Assembly (NCBI RefSeq): GCF_964340395.1
Contig: NC_135554.1
Coordinates: 24,931,592-24,995,591, forward strand
Length of the DNA stretch: 64,000 bases
Origin: Glandiceps talaboti
Taxonomy: Eukaryota > Hemichordata > Enteropneusta > Spengelidae
Reading direction: 5' to 3'
Part shown: one piece after another, positions 18,626 to 31,929 of the stretch
How positions within the stretch are numbered: position 1 is the first letter of the stretch
How the letters are laid out: the number at the start of each line of letters is the position of its first letter
Position numbers and translations under genes: made by a program
Notes under the pieces: generated by a model
What the model was told of the DNA's origin: nothing
Database searches by the model: none
What the model saw: the letters and a program-made list of their open reading frames with translations, nothing else

Positions 18626-21600
18626 ATGCCAGCAGCACAAGACTCCGTTGAGACATCCAGCATGAACGGACTCTCCATCAAAGAAAGTATAATGAATGAG
18701 GAAGAAGAATTGAAAGATGAATTTTGTGATCCCGAGAATCCTGTCGTTGTCCGATTTCAAGATGTTAGTGCAGCAGCTTATAAAATTAAAAATGGAATAC
18801 AGAGAACCCCTTGCCAGGTGAGTAGAATGACATTGTAAAAACTTGGGTACTGTAGATAAAATGTCCTTGGTCCTGACAAATTGATAACACTGACATTTCA
18901 AAGTGGATCCTTCATATCATCTGATTTTACTTGTACAAAGTAAATCCAGGAGCTCTAAGCTTTATAGTTGACAGATTGGTATACAACATTCTGAATGATT
19001 AGATTTGGAATGAACTGTCACTGCCAAAGTATCAACTTTTTATCAACTTTTTTTTAGACCAAGGACGTTTTTATCTTGCAAATTTGTTATTGTTATATTC
19101 TGATTCTAGCAACATGTAGTTTATTTAGTCATTATGATAGCATATCATGGAATCTAAAGACATTTTAAAGGAGGGGAAATTTGGAAGCAAGTTTTAGAGC
19201 TGAAAGAGTGACCTTGAGTAAAATATTTGTTTGTCAAATACTTCAGGTCATGAACCTTAGAAGGTTGTTGTTGATTCACAGCTTATATCACTTGACCTTT
19301 GATCTGGTTTACATTGGTACTCAGACCACTGCAGACTGCTATGGAAATGTGCCATGGTTGTCTTACTAATACATGTACATCCATTGTTGTTCACAGCTGC
19401 AATCAGTCACCTTGTACACATATTATATATTGGTTTAGCAGAGCATGTTCTAAAGAATTACATGTGATGTGTGCTCAATAATTATGACAAAAGTTGTGAA
19501 TGATTATAGGTTGCATGTACAAAATATATATTGTCCAAAGCCACAGTAAATCATCACCTACATACAAGTCCAGCATATGTTGTACAGAATTACATGTGAC
19601 ATGTGAAGCATAATTATGACCAAAATAGTTGTGTATATAACTTTCAAAGTTTCATGAAAGTATATATCTCTATAAGGCAGTGTAGTGGCTAGGGGGAGGG
19701 TACTTTGTTATCAACAATATTACTGTGTTTCTAATATATCTCCATCTGGGCTATTGTCATTGTATCAGCAAATGTAACTACATGTACTATCAAATTCAAA
19801 AATTGTTTGTGACAGTGACCATAGACATTCACTCTTCAACCTCTAATTCAGTGACAAAAAAAAAGTGAAATAAAAAAATAGAAACAAAATGGAGCTGTCT
19901 ACTTGTGACTATAAAACACTGAAGATTACAGATATTTTTTTGTGTATATTTCTCGAATTGAATTTTGACCTAATAATACTGTTAGCATCATTTAAATTGT
20001 TAAGAGGTGAAAAGGAATGGATCACTGCATAGACAACAATTAAAATAGCAAAATTTACCAACAAAGGTCAAAGGTCGGATAGTTCCACCTGTCTGTTGTA
20101 AAACAAATTGTTGATTTATTAGTAAAGGTATTGGTAGCTGCTATCGCGTTGACCTTTACTATCTTTACTGCAAAGGAAAAAAATGCTTCCTTTGTTGTTT
20201 ATTTACCATTATTTATCAATACATATGTTTTATTTCTAATATAGAAATCACACATGTCAGGAGTGACAGGGGTGGAGATATTTTTCAAGAAAGAATTTTT
20301 ACAGTATACTGGCAGGTGAGTGCAAAATGAAAGTTATAATATTCAGGTAAATGTGTTTGTGTTGTGAGGTCAATATCAAAATAAAAAGTTATGTGTTTCA
20401 CAATAATTACATTGATACATACAAAAGTGTTGGCAATGTGTTATAAAGCTCATGTTTGGTATATACTAGTGTACTGTGTATAGGCACATATTTAGTATTT
20501 ATAGTATGAGTAGAGTTGATCAGACAGCACAATTTGATTGCTGTCGATTCACTTGTCAAGGTGATAATACCCGGCGTATATTTTAAGATAATGTAAAGAA
20601 CATGTTATTACAAAAGTAGCAGCTATGTGAGTTTTGAAATATGTAGGTGATATTTTTCATATCAGACAAATTATTGTAAAGTTACAAGTTCAATATTTCT
20701 AGAATCATGCTCAAAAAATATTTGTTACAACTGACACTATTACATTTTACAAAGTACAGTCATCAGGCAATGGCAAAACTATTATGTGTCATACATAAAT
20801 TTTTACAGCAGAAATATTGAAGGGTCACTGAAAGACTGTGCATATCATACACATTTTATATTCCCACGAACAATTTAGATAGATAAGAAACAGGCTTCCC
20901 ACAGACCACTCGATACAAATATAAACAATACTGCACTCATGCTGACACGCTATAGGTACATGTATGTGTACACATGTCACCATATGGAACCATGCAAGCA
21001 GGCTCAAATTCTTGCTAGTTTCAATTTGTAAGTATGTCAAATCTGAATATACAAGTGTGTCACTGTGTATGGTATTGTTTATATTTGTAATGAGTGGTCT
21101 GTGGGAAGCCTGTTTCTTATCTACCAGCATCTAAATTGAAAATGTGTATCATACGCACAGTCTTTCGGCGACTCTTAGATATTTCTGCTTTAAATTTAAT
21201 ACTGCACTATGGATAGATAAAGAGAACGCTTTCGACACACTCATGACTCATTCCAAACAAAAATGAAAGTAACATCATTTACAAGTGAAGGCTGGGGCAC
21301 ATACATTATGTTTAATGAAAGTGCATACTAGTGTAATTCTGTGTATCTTATCCACAGTTTTAAAGAAAGGGGAGCAAGGTACACGTTATTGATGTTGCCT
21401 GCAGAACAAAAACAACGAGGAGTCATCGCGGCATCTGCTGGGAATCACGCCCTTGCTTTGTCTTATCATGGTCAGGATCTTGGTATTCCAGTCTATGTTG
21501 TGATGCCTATCATAGCTCCAATAATGAAAATCAGTTTATGCAAGCAACATGGTGCTAATGTTATTGTCAATGGTGCTGATCTTGGTGAGGTAGGTATCAT

Positions 21601-24600
21601 GGTATATACATAAAGAAATCAAACCATGCAGCAGTAATCCTAAACATTCTGTTGTTTCGCCCTCATCGACCTCCTCTCTGTTGAACGATGTGCCCCGTCA
21701 TGGCATACCTTACAAACTACAGTACTCCCTGTTTGGCTTATCTCATATTTAAAGACCATGTCGAATTAGGATTAAGATTATGGTGTGAAAAACAGATGTC
21801 TGGCAGATGAAAAAGTAAGCCCGAAACAAAGGAATAATTCTATCTTATCCTTATGGTGTTGTTGTTGATGAGATAATACTAATATGAGAACATGGGACTG
21901 AAGCATGTGCTTTTAATAGTTGGACATGACACATATAGCCAGTGTCCTGACTGATATCTATTTCCTCGTTTGTCACTACACACGGTTGTAAAGTCCATGA
22001 TTTAAAAAAGTATGTTTAGGAGATTATGTCAGTATAGATAACAATTAAAAATTCTCTCTCTCTCTACAGTCCAAAAAAATTGCCATGAAACTTGCCAAAG
22101 AAAAAAGCCTACAGTATATCAATGGGTAGGTATGATTTTGGTGGATTTTACAAACTTTTTTAATGAACTGTTACATCTTTTTGTACAAATTAATTTTGTA
22201 CATTTTTGTATTAGTTTATGATAGATAAACACATTTACACTAATGAAATTTCTACTCACAGAGTCAAAATATTTCTTAGAAGTGAATCCCAAATTGTCGC
22301 TGACATCATTTTAGCATTGTCAGGGGTTTACTACAATGGACTATGGATGAAATGAGCTTAAAAAGAAACAGCTGGGATCTCCATGCTTGTATCCTGAAAT
22401 AGCCCATTGTGGTACACCCTGGCATCTGCAAAAATTTGGCATTCACTTCCAAGAAATATTTCGACTCTGCTGTGAATAGAAAGGATTTATAAAGGTTATA
22501 ACACACAAACAGTTCAAAGTTTTCAGAATTGAGTTTTCAATCTGTCTTGGTTGATGATCCTCATCAGAATGACATAGTCCATAGTTACAGTTGAACACTA
22601 GGCAGCAGTATAATCAGCGGTTTGTACAATAATAATTACTATTTTCAAATCACTGTAATTGTTCGTATTTGTGTATTTCAGGTATGATCATCCACACATA
22701 CTGGCTGGACAGGGTACTATGGGACTAGAGATTGTTGAACAAGTTTCAGATATAGATGCGGTGGTCATACCAGTTGGGGGAGCAGGTTTAATTGCTGGAA
22801 CAGCCTTAGCAGTCAAGAGTTTGTACCCACATATACAAATTATAGTAAGTAAAATTAGTCAACTCAAGATGTTTCCAAAAAAATGAAAACAAATTTTTCA
22901 AATTTAATATAAATTATTTCAATATTTTTTATATAAAGTATTTCAATATTCAGTGCAGTGAATTTGATTTGAAATTTGTGGTATATTGTGTTTCTTATAG
23001 GGTGTGGAATCAGAGCGGTGTGCAAGTTTCAAAGCTGCTTTAGAAGAAGGGAGTCCAGTTTACACAAAAGTTCTGTCAACATTGGCTGATGGTAGGTTTC
23101 ACAGTCTATTACATTAGTGGATTTCTTAGTCATATCAAATAGCTTTGCAGGATTTGGTGTTAAAGACACATTTTAGAATAGGGTGAAATGTAGGTGAGGA
23201 AAAACAGTTGTATGGAAGAGCTATAGAAAAAATACTGAACTAAAGAGTGATCCTTATAGCTCCACTGATAAAATAACACTAATGAGAGAGTCAGGGAATG
23301 AATCATGGGCCTTTATGCCTGGATTCTATTGATTCCGAATTATGGTTCATTTGTAATTTTTTCAGAAAGAATACTCCCACAACAGCAAGTTTTGATATTT
23401 AGAATAAAGTTCAACATTCCTGAGATGAATAATAAATCCAAATTGTGGTCTTCTGGTGGTTGACAATTATTATTCAGTGCAATGGGCAAGGAACTTGTGT
23501 TGGAAATTTTCATTATCTCCTCTCTCTTCTTTTTCCTGTAGGTTTGGCAGTTCCTACAGTTGGTGTGAATGCATTTGCTACTGCCAGGCCATTAGTAGAC
23601 AAGGTAGTCACTGTTAGGTAAGAAGAAATCTTCAACTTTCTTTTTGAGTAGGAAATTTACTCTTCAGCTTTCTTAATCACGACTCGAACTTTTAGATAAT
23701 TTCACCCATCCAAATGATCCCAAGTATGTTGCCCACACCTAATATTGAATGGACTAGACCCAACTATGCAAAAACACAATAGGGTGATACCAAGTATAGA
23801 TAATATATAGGTTACAAGATTAGTACTGAAGGTGATTTCTCAGAATGCACATGTACATTTGCACTATTTAAGGATGTGTGAAGTTGGCTCCCGTTTCCTG
23901 TTTCCTTATATTCATTTCCTTATTCGCAATTTGGCTGTTGTGCCCATATTTCTCTACTGTAAAGTTGTTAGCTCACAAGACGTCGACAAATTCTGCAACA
24001 GCTCACACCAAACACGAGGGAGTGAAACCCTGGCACTTGATTCAGTTGTAAGGGGTGTTAAATGGTGTATGTTTTGATGTATTACTTGCCTGAATGTTAT
24101 CAAAGTGTTTGTGCTTTTGTGTTTGTACTGTATTGTGTACATGTATATAACTTGTGAATGTACACACTTTTGCACTTCACTTTAATATTTCCTCTGTCAT
24201 TGCATTGGATTTACAGTGAGGATTACATAGCATTAGCAATTCTTAGACTGATAGAGTTAGAGAAAGCTGTTGTAGAAGGTGCTGGTGCTACAGGTTTAGC
24301 TGCCATACTTGGAGGTCGTCTACCAGAATTAAAAGGAAAAAGGTAAGTGAATGTTGCATTTATCAAACTGGTTTACTCAAAGTGTAAATGTTGTATATAT
24401 ATGGTGGAGGATAGCTAAGGTATTAGCTTTGCTGTTGTTTTGAAAAATTCCATGTCATACCCTGTACTCTTCTCCTGCAAGGATAACCTAGCAACAGGTG
24501 GTTTATTCATAGTTCATAAACAGTTAGTTAAAAGTGTTATTAGAAATCTTAGAAATTTTTGTGTTAGTAGTACATTTAAGAGTCACACTCCATTTGCACT

Positions 24601-25404
24601 AATTTCTTGTTACTTTATAATTAGTTAACAAATAGAAGTCTTAGTTTTGATGCTTTTAGTTCTTTGTAAGTACACAAGACCTATTTTCTGAAATATGTTT
24701 TCTCGTCCATGTGCTCTTTCCTTAATTTCTGCCTTATATTTCTCTTCCTGGTCAAAACTTTGTCATAGATCCACCCCACCCCCGCCAAATGAAAGATAAA
24801 ACTCATAGTACTTGAGGGTTATCCTTTAATTGCAATTGTGTAAAGATTGATTGGTCTTTCACTCAATTTGAAATTTTGACCAAATGAGTCAGGATAAAAC
24901 TGGAGACAAGGATTTGTAACAAGATATCTGTTCGTTCCAGGGTGGTCATTCCTCTATGCGGTGGTAACATTGATACAGCTGTATTAGGGCGATGTATAGA
25001 GCGTGGTTTGGCAGCAGATGGTAGACTCTGTAGGTTTATTGTACAAGTCAGTGACAGGCCTGGGGGAATTGCAGAACTCACAAAGATCATTGCAGAGGCA
25101 GGTGTCAGGTGAGTCCATTTATATCCTGTCCAGATGGTAAATGTCGAATTTCTAAATAGTAAATCAATCAGTCAATTCATGTGCGAGTCTTCTCCTGTAT
25201 AGTAGGCTCCTTCAATTAAATACTTTGTTTGCTATCCTTGAATTTCTACCAGGCAGACAGGGAAAAAACAAACATAGAAAGAACCACAATAATCGTGCGC
25301 ATATTATGTAAAATTCACTTTTCTTTTTTATTCATTTTCTGTTTGTACCTAATTCTACACACTGAAGAAATGCAAATGTCAAAGTAGTCCAAAGTATGTA
25401 TGTA

Positions 25405-25437
<33 letters not shown>

Positions 25438-25452
25438 ATGTATGTATGTATG

Positions 25453-25483
<31 letters not shown>

Positions 25484-25870
25484 GCTTGTGTCTGTACTTA
25501 AACTCTGTGTTAGAGGTCAGCAGATATTTTCTGTATATGATGAATATTAATAGTGATTTACATATCTTCCAGCTTGAAAGATATATTCCATGAGCGAGCC
25601 TGGTTGAAGACTGATATATTCAGTGTACAGGTGAGAGAGACTTTAATTTCCAAAACTGTGTGATAGACGAATTCTCAATTAATTTCTCATTTTATGTGTC
25701 CGTTATTTGTCTGATTTGTTCATGTATTTCATAATTTACTTTATCTGTATTTTTACTCACATCAGGTGAAATGTGTGGTAGAAACAAGAGATGAAGAACA
25801 CGGCAAGGAATTAGAGAAAACACTCCGAGACCGCTACGAACATGTCACCTGGGGACCACATAACTCCTAG
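18626..25870 (+). CDS. Threonine ammonia-lyase (threonine dehydratase) with ACT domain, 445 aa
   Basis: A PLP enzyme of fold type II, predicted to deaminate L-threonine (perhaps also L-serine) to 2-oxobutyrate or pyruvate plus ammonia. Exons: 18626-18817, 20245-20315, 21358-21589 (start uncertain by 2 bp), 22070-22125, 22682-22844, 23001-23091, 23542-23617, 24217-24342, 24941-25108, 25573-25630, 25766-25870; total 446 codons including TAG. Motifs: SFKERGA with the Schiff-base Lys at about residue 90, ASAGNHA substrate loop, the glycine-rich phosphate loop GGAGL at about 216-220, and the late PLP-ring segment PLCGGNID at about 340-347. Residues from about 368 form an ACT domain (RFIVQVSDRPGGIAELT), the usual site of allosteric amino-acid control. 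The length and single ACT domain fit the catabolic, TdcB-like group rather than the biosynthetic IlvA group, which has ACT-like pairs. The N-terminus is acidic with no obvious organelle signal, so it is probably cytosolic. Serine racemase and serine dehydratase are related but lack the ACT domain. Confidence 0.92.
20808..21188. mobile_element. Large fold-back element (about 380 bp) in intron 2 of the lyase gene
   Basis: The left arm (about 20808-20960) and right arm (about 21055-21188) are inverted copies with few mismatches. They share GCAGAAATAT termini, AGACTGTGC, AGATAAGAAACAGGCTTCCC and CAGACCACTC. The centre contains TACATGTATGTGTACACATG. Confidence 0.8.
21651..21721. mobile_element. 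Fragment of the AGTCTGTAAGGTA inverted-repeat family
   Basis: Shares CGCCCTCATCGAC and CCCCGTCATGGCATACCTTACA with the elements near 137 and 36840, in reverse orientation relative to the copy-1 left end. Confidence 0.5.
22257..22474. mobile_element. Fold-back element (about 218 bp) in an intron of the lyase gene
   Basis: The arms pair from CAGAGTCAAAATATTTCTTA on the left with the inverse of AAGAAATATTTCGACTCTG on the right. Pairing continues inward through CAGGGGTTTACTACAATGGA and TCCCATTGTGG-like sequence, leaving a small central loop. Confidence 0.75.
22503..22612. mobile_element. Partial copy of the 1387-1648 fold-back family
   Basis: Shares AACAGTTCAAAG, AATCTGTCTTGGTTGATGAT and CCTCATCAGAATGA with the left arm of the element at 1387, then an inverted relic of the CTAGTGGTCAGTTG segment. 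Confidence 0.65.
25396..25483. repeat. (TG)n-(TATG)n microsatellite
   Basis: A compound repeat in the lyase intron 25109-25572, about 90 bp before the next exon. Confidence 0.95.
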
Positions 25871-26203
25871 GAAAGTGAAACTCGCGTATGTTTGTGATCA
25901 TTTCTGTGTGAATGGAAAACAGTTACTGTGTCTTCTCATCGAACGTTGCTTTTATACATCTTGCTTACAAGAAATGTGCTGCAATGAAGAATTTACAAAG
26001 AGAATGCATGGGATAAAAATAATTAAACCCATTTCCCAGACGGGGTTTACCTGATATCTGTAGTATTTCACTATTTGACATACGGACTTAAGCATAATAT
26101 TTACATAGGTATAATGATCTTAAGATTTTGAGCACATTAAAGAATGTTAGTCTAAAAGACTTTTCACCCACTGAAATTCTTCTTTTTTTATATTAACTGT
26201 ATC

Positions 26204-26290
26204 AATCAATCAGTCAAAATAATTTGTATAGCACCAACATCCAATACAACGTAATGTTCTATGTCACTGAACAGTAACAATACCAGATTG
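26204..26290 (-). mobile_element. Retroelement 3'-end fragment with ATTG-type tail
   Basis: Read on the minus strand, a body ending GTGCTATACAAATTATTTTG is followed by a short TTGATTGATTGAT tail, the form typical of 3' ends of CR1/L2-like non-LTR elements or SINEs that share their tails. Confidence 0.5.
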
Positions 26291-27182
26291 TTGTAAAAGT
26301 TAGAAAGCTCCTGCAAACAGATGTGTCATGATATCCTTCTTTATGTAGGATATAAATGTTGTGTGTCTATGTTTTAAAAAGTTCAGATTTGGGGATTACA
26401 TTATGTCATATGTGGAGTGAAGGTAAATGTAGTCAATGTAGTAGTCTAGGGCTATCCTGCATCAAATCTCTCTATACGTCTAGCTCAATGAGGTCCTGAG
26501 GTGAAATTCCAAATTCAACCGAAGTCACCTACAAAGTCAATAACATCGTATGTTAGTTAATCAATCACAGAATTCTGCCCTATGATAAGTTAGTGTTAAT
26601 TAGGGACAATTATGTAATGTCAAAATAGGGTACATTTGTCAGCTAAGAATGCTACTTATACATTGCTTACATCATTCTAACAGTCGGGAGTAGGGTGGGG
26701 TTGAGGGTTTATCATTTGCATGAACAACTTTTGGTTCACGATTTCCCATTGAGTTGGATGGAGTGAAGAGATGATTGAATACTACGTTAGCATGTAGACT
26801 ATCAATGTAGATATGATGTATAGATAATTACACAATGTTTGTAAATAGTTATTACTAGGTACTAACGACAGTATTTGCCAAGTCAATGTTTTAGGGTATG
26901 TGAAACCAAGCAGGTCATGGTCACACTCTTTTAAATATAGTACTAGTATTTCTTAGGATTGGGGATACAGCATTTCAAACTTCATTAACATTGTGGATTT
27001 TCATTTTTGTGTTTGACTTTATATCACTATAGATAATTTCATTATGTAACTTTAGCAGACACGTGGTAGGGTAAAATTACAGTGAAAGATAGTTAGGGTC
27101 ATTTTTTCCCATACTACCAATGCAATTTTGAGACGGGAAAAGGAACTACAGGTGTGTCACAATGCTTTTATCTTGAGGGAGA

Positions 27183-27294
<112 letters not shown>

Positions 27295-27370
27295 TGTATA
27301 TGTATGTATAATATGAAGTCTAGCGCTGAGATTGGGTTACAAGATGTTAGCCTGTACTTGCATGAATACA

Positions 27371-27730
27371 TGTTTTGTTCATTTCAGTCAGATTTCATGG
27401 TGATCATAAAATTTCATGGTCATCACTAAAGTGTGTGTGATACATTCATGTTTAGTTGTTGTATGCACTAAGGATATGGACCAATGGGATTCTCACATTA
27501 AGATACCGGCTTATGTACCTGTGTGAGTGCATGTTTTGTTCGTTTCAGTCAGATTTCATGGTGATCATAAAATGTTCATGGTCATCACTAAAGTGTGTGT
27601 AATACATTCATGCTTAGTTGTTGTATGCACTAAGGATATGGACCAATGGGATTCTCACATTAAGATACCGGCTTATGTACCTGTGTGAGTGCATGTTTTG
27701 TTCGTTTCAGTCAGATTTCATTTTCCTGTG
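27371..27730. repeat. Tandem repeat, unit about 161 bp
   Basis: Two nearly identical units begin with TGTTTTGTTC at 27371 and 27532; a truncated third begins at 27694. Weaker copies follow near 27890. Conserved internal text includes GGATATGGACCAATGGGATT. Confidence 0.9.
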
Positions 27731-28431
27731 TGAAGAATTTGTAAATTTTCTTTGCTAATAACTTTTGGGTGTTATGTTTATACATAAACATTTGTGTGTG
27801 AGATATATTGATGTGTAGTAATTGTGTCTAGTACAGCATCAAGAATAGACTACTCGACTAATGCAACATATTGGCATGTACCTGAGTCAGCATTTTGTTT
27901 ATTTATCAGATTTCATCCTTCTCCAAGTGGAATGTTCATTTGTGCATTATATTTTGGGTGTAAATAAGGTTTTTGGTAAATAGTGTGTAGTAGTACATAT
28001 CCAGTGACTAAATAATGAAGAGTCTTTACTGTACACCGTACATGAATAATTCATTAGATTGGCGAACAGAACTAAGCTTTGTGATTGAAAATTAATTTTT
28101 TTTTATCCAAACTAGAAGCTATACTCCCTACGACTGCAGGAGTTATTAGTTTCCATTCAAGTTAGTTGTCAGGGAAACAGGCACCTTGCCCTTTTGATGG
28201 TATAATTACACTTATGTCGTCCTCAGTCAGGGTCAAATATGGATTTCTTACTCTCTAACAACACAGTAGATTCCATGGATCATTATTGTACTTGGAAGTT
28301 GTCTGAAGATATTGAAATGACTTCATTTAAGTCACATCCAATCAGATTCAAGCAATAAATCTACTCATAGCCAATAGACATGCATCAACATGTATTTGCA
28401 AGTAAATTCAGGAATACAGGTGTACATAGAC

Positions 28432-28560
28432 ATAACGTGCAAATTAACTGGAAACTACTACACATAACATGCAAATTACCTGGAAACTACTACAGATAAC
28501 ATGCAAATTAACTGGAAACTACTACAGATAACATGCAAATTAACTAGAAACTACTACAGA
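28432..28560. repeat. Tandem repeat, unit 32 bp, four copies
   Basis: The unit AACATGCAAATTAACTGGAA plus ACTACTACAGAT is repeated four times with single-base changes. ATGCAAAT, an octamer-like motif, recurs in all but the first copy. Confidence 0.92.
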
Positions 28561-30049
28561 TCTACTTATTAGTGTTAACTCCAGACATAATATATCTGAA
28601 TCTGAAAACATGGTATTTTTAGACACACTAAGAATCATGTTAGCACATTATTAAATTATCAATTATGAAATCACATAAATTAATAGCATTGAACTTCACT
28701 CAGAGTATTAACTTATCAGTACATGTAGAGATGTGATGGTGCTTTAGGCACTTTCTTGGGTATTTTCCAGTGATGTACATGTACTTATTTTTTCATTGCA
28801 AAAGACATGTAAATTTTATCCTGCTTAAAACTATTTGAGTATTATAGAGTTAACATATTCATTTTCTAGTGGTACTATGTATGGAACACAACAGGGAATG
28901 TTTTTGATATTGATACATACATATTTCTTCATAATGTACTTTTTCTTGTACATATATAAGACCCCCTTTTGAAGTACAGAAATCATCTTAAAATACATAA
29001 AGGACTTGACACCCAGAATCTATCATGTTACAAATAAAGCCAGTTTTATCAAGAATATACCACCTGTGTCATGTTAGTGTTCAGTGGCTCTGTTTGATGC
29101 AACCATGCGGAAGCCAATTATACACTTTTAGATAGCCAGATTTCTTGTTACATTTTGTCTGAAAGAACAACAAAACAAAAACATGTATAAAACACACTGC
29201 AACTAGACACAGACATGCAGGTGCCAATGTTTTCATGTGTGCATTGCATTTGATGTCTCCATAAATGACATGTCAATTCATTTTATTTATACAAAATGTA
29301 GCAAGAAAGTATTCAATCACTGCTGTTATCTTAAAGTGTAGCATATGCAGGTTCTTATCGGTTGCTGCTTTGTTGTATCAAACAAAACCAGTGAACACTG
29401 ACATGAAATGGGCAGTAATATTGCTGTCACTCATGGGGTCACAAATGTAGAAACTATGAAAATTATGTACTCTGATAAACAAAATATTGCTATACAAATG
29501 TAGTCACGGAGTCAGAAAGTCAGAAAATTCTTGAAGATAATCGTCACCCTCGTGAAGGGTGTACTATTATGGAATGACATCTCTCTACACCCCTGGCAGT
29601 GCTGATGAGAAGTCAGCCAGAATTTGGGGTTTATGTTTTTTTCTGTTTTTAGAGACAGTACACACAGAGTTCATAAACATTCATTCTTGCATGTACCGTT
29701 TTGTATTGAAAATGATGTTTTTGTCAAAAGGGATCTTATAGACAAGGGTTTGTTAATACTGGGATGAACATAAAAACTTTTTATCATGTCTTTCAGTTTA
29801 CTCCAAGTTGTTTTTGCTTCTGAAATATACACTACCATGGTCTTTGCTATCATTCAAACAATTTTCAAGTTTGACATAGATTTAGTTTTAATTTTAGTGG
29901 GTTCAGTTGTTTTATAAGGATTTAAACTGACATTTATTTTGGAGTGTGCAATCTAAAGTATAAACGTGTTCATATTTATCACTAGTTTCTACCATATACT
30001 GCTTTCAGCAAAGGGCATTGAAATTGAAATGTAGTTTAAGTAGAAAGTT

Positions 30050-30345
30050 TAGTAGACATACTGGAGGGGCACACAATAGTTTTTTTTGTCAGAAGAGGAA
30101 AGATAGTATAATTTATTTTTATTATTATTTTTTTTAGGGGGGGGGGGGTCGATGATGGAGAAGTTAGGGGAACAGTAGTTTCTTTTGTCAGGAGGAGAGG
30201 AAAGAGAACTTGGGGGGGGTGAAGTTAGGGGAACAAAGTAGTCTTGTCAGAAGGGGAAGAGAACATACTGGGAGGGGCATGGTGAAGTTAGGGGAACACA
30301 GTAGGTGGGGGGGGTGATGGTGAAGTTAGGGGAAGTGATGTAAGT
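30050..30345. repeat. G-rich degenerate tandem repeat
   Basis: About five irregular copies of a block with GAAGTTAGGGGAAC, CTTGTCAGAAG and GGGAAGAGAAC, separated by G runs of 7-10. Confidence 0.8.
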
Positions 30346-30710
30346 TTGGATTTGCACATCAGTATTACAAATAATACCCACACCTAGTTTCCTATGGATA
30401 AATTAGACACCAAGTTGAATGCATTGAAATGACAGTTTTCACACTAACTGATGTAACTATGCATACTGATAATTTTGTGTGGTGCAATCATGGTTTTAAA
30501 ATTGAAGAAATCTTTGATCTTATATACTAGTACAGTAGTAGCAACTGCAGTCAATTTGATAAAAGTACGGTAGACTCAGAAAACAAAAACATTTAACATA
30601 TTTCCTTTCATTTTCATTTGATAATTTAAAATAAATAACTTCATTAATAATTATTTCATTTTCTCATTTATGTTATCTTTACACGTATGTTGTATACATA
30701 CAACTGTAGC

Positions 30711-31030
30711 TAAAATGATGTAGGCTTGGTGTTTCACTCATGGGACATTATGTTTTTGAGACAGAGGGAGACATGTATTTCAACTCTAGACTAACAATAA
30801 CAGAGACGCAATAAACACAGCAGGATCCTTTGCCCAATCACATTGATGATTTGAATGGCTGCAATTGTTTATTTTCTAACTGAAAATCAATATTTCAACT
30901 TGACTACTTCTACAGCCCCCACTGTGCATGGCACCTAATATGTAATTGTTTCTTTTGCATTAGAAGTTGTCTGAGGGTGTTTATTAAATGTCACGTCACA
31001 TGAGTGAAACACCAAGCCTACATCATTTTA
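30711..31030. mobile_element. MITE with perfect 32-bp terminal inverted repeats
   Basis: The left end TAAAATGATGTAGGCTTGGT GTTTCACTCATG is repeated exactly in inverse at 30999-31030. The 320-bp element has a non-palindromic interior and no coding capacity. The ends fit TA-flanked mariner-like insertion, but the target duplication is ambiguous. Confidence 0.8.
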
Positions 31031-31788
31031 ACTGTCACACATTTTCTTTAAAAAAATTTCATCAGATTGGATCAGCAGTTGGTAATATTTGTAAAACCTT
31101 AGAATATACTTCAAACTAACATTTTGTCTGAAATTAAAGTCTTCTAGACATATATAATGTACAGGGTGAATTGTAATAGTAATAAATATTGAGAATTTTA
31201 CACATTTTCGCACACAAATACATAATATAAAAACTTTGTAAAGTATAGAATTGGTTGAAACTGTAATAATCTGAAATTCTTTTTGCCATCTTTATTAAAA
31301 CTATGACTGTGAATATGTAAATTTATGGCATAGCTTAGCTTTCACTTGCGAAATAAACTATTACAAAATACAACGTAGAAACGTCTCATTATTTCCTAAC
31401 TTTTATGTACTGTATGTGCTAGCCTGTTAACGGCATTGTTGAGATACATCGTTAACTGGTCATACCTCCTAGCCCTTGTCTTCTCTGTTAGTCTTGATTA
31501 CATTGTCAAAACTGATAATAAAGATTTGAAAATGTTTCATCGAATAGCATGGTCGATGGCAGCAGGCAGTCCCTTCAACCATGACAACTTCTCAGACTAT
31601 TATTATTCATGAGCAAGTTATACAAATACATGTGTTGCTAAGTGTAGGCAATACATCGTCATGTACATGTAGTGGACATGTGATAATTTACATTTTATTC
31701 ACATATGTAATTCATATTTGATAAAGACTTTTGGGGGTGTGGCTACATAGTGAAAACGTAGTCCAGACAATCAAATTACAATAGCTAA

Positions 31789-31929
31789 CCACAGGGTAAA
31801 GGACAAACATCTACTGATCCGACCATTAGGAAACAGTATTTAAAACTTTATTTGAAATATACAGAAAATAATATTAGAAATCCGGAAAATCGCGAGTACA
31901 AAATTGATCATTTGTCCTTTACCCTGTGG
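31789..31929. mobile_element. Small DNA transposon (MITE) with 5-bp target duplication, copy B
   Basis: A 141-bp element starting CCACAGGGTAAAGGACAAA and ending TTTGTCCTTTACCCTGTGG, flanked by GCTAA (31784-31788 and 31930-31934). Its interior matches copy A (8303-8412) in inverse orientation. Confidence 0.8.

Noticed and set aside
25396-25593. Frame joining the TATG repeat to lyase exon 25573-25630
   Set aside because: The repeat lies in an intron; the true exon starts after the CTTCCAG acceptor at 25572.
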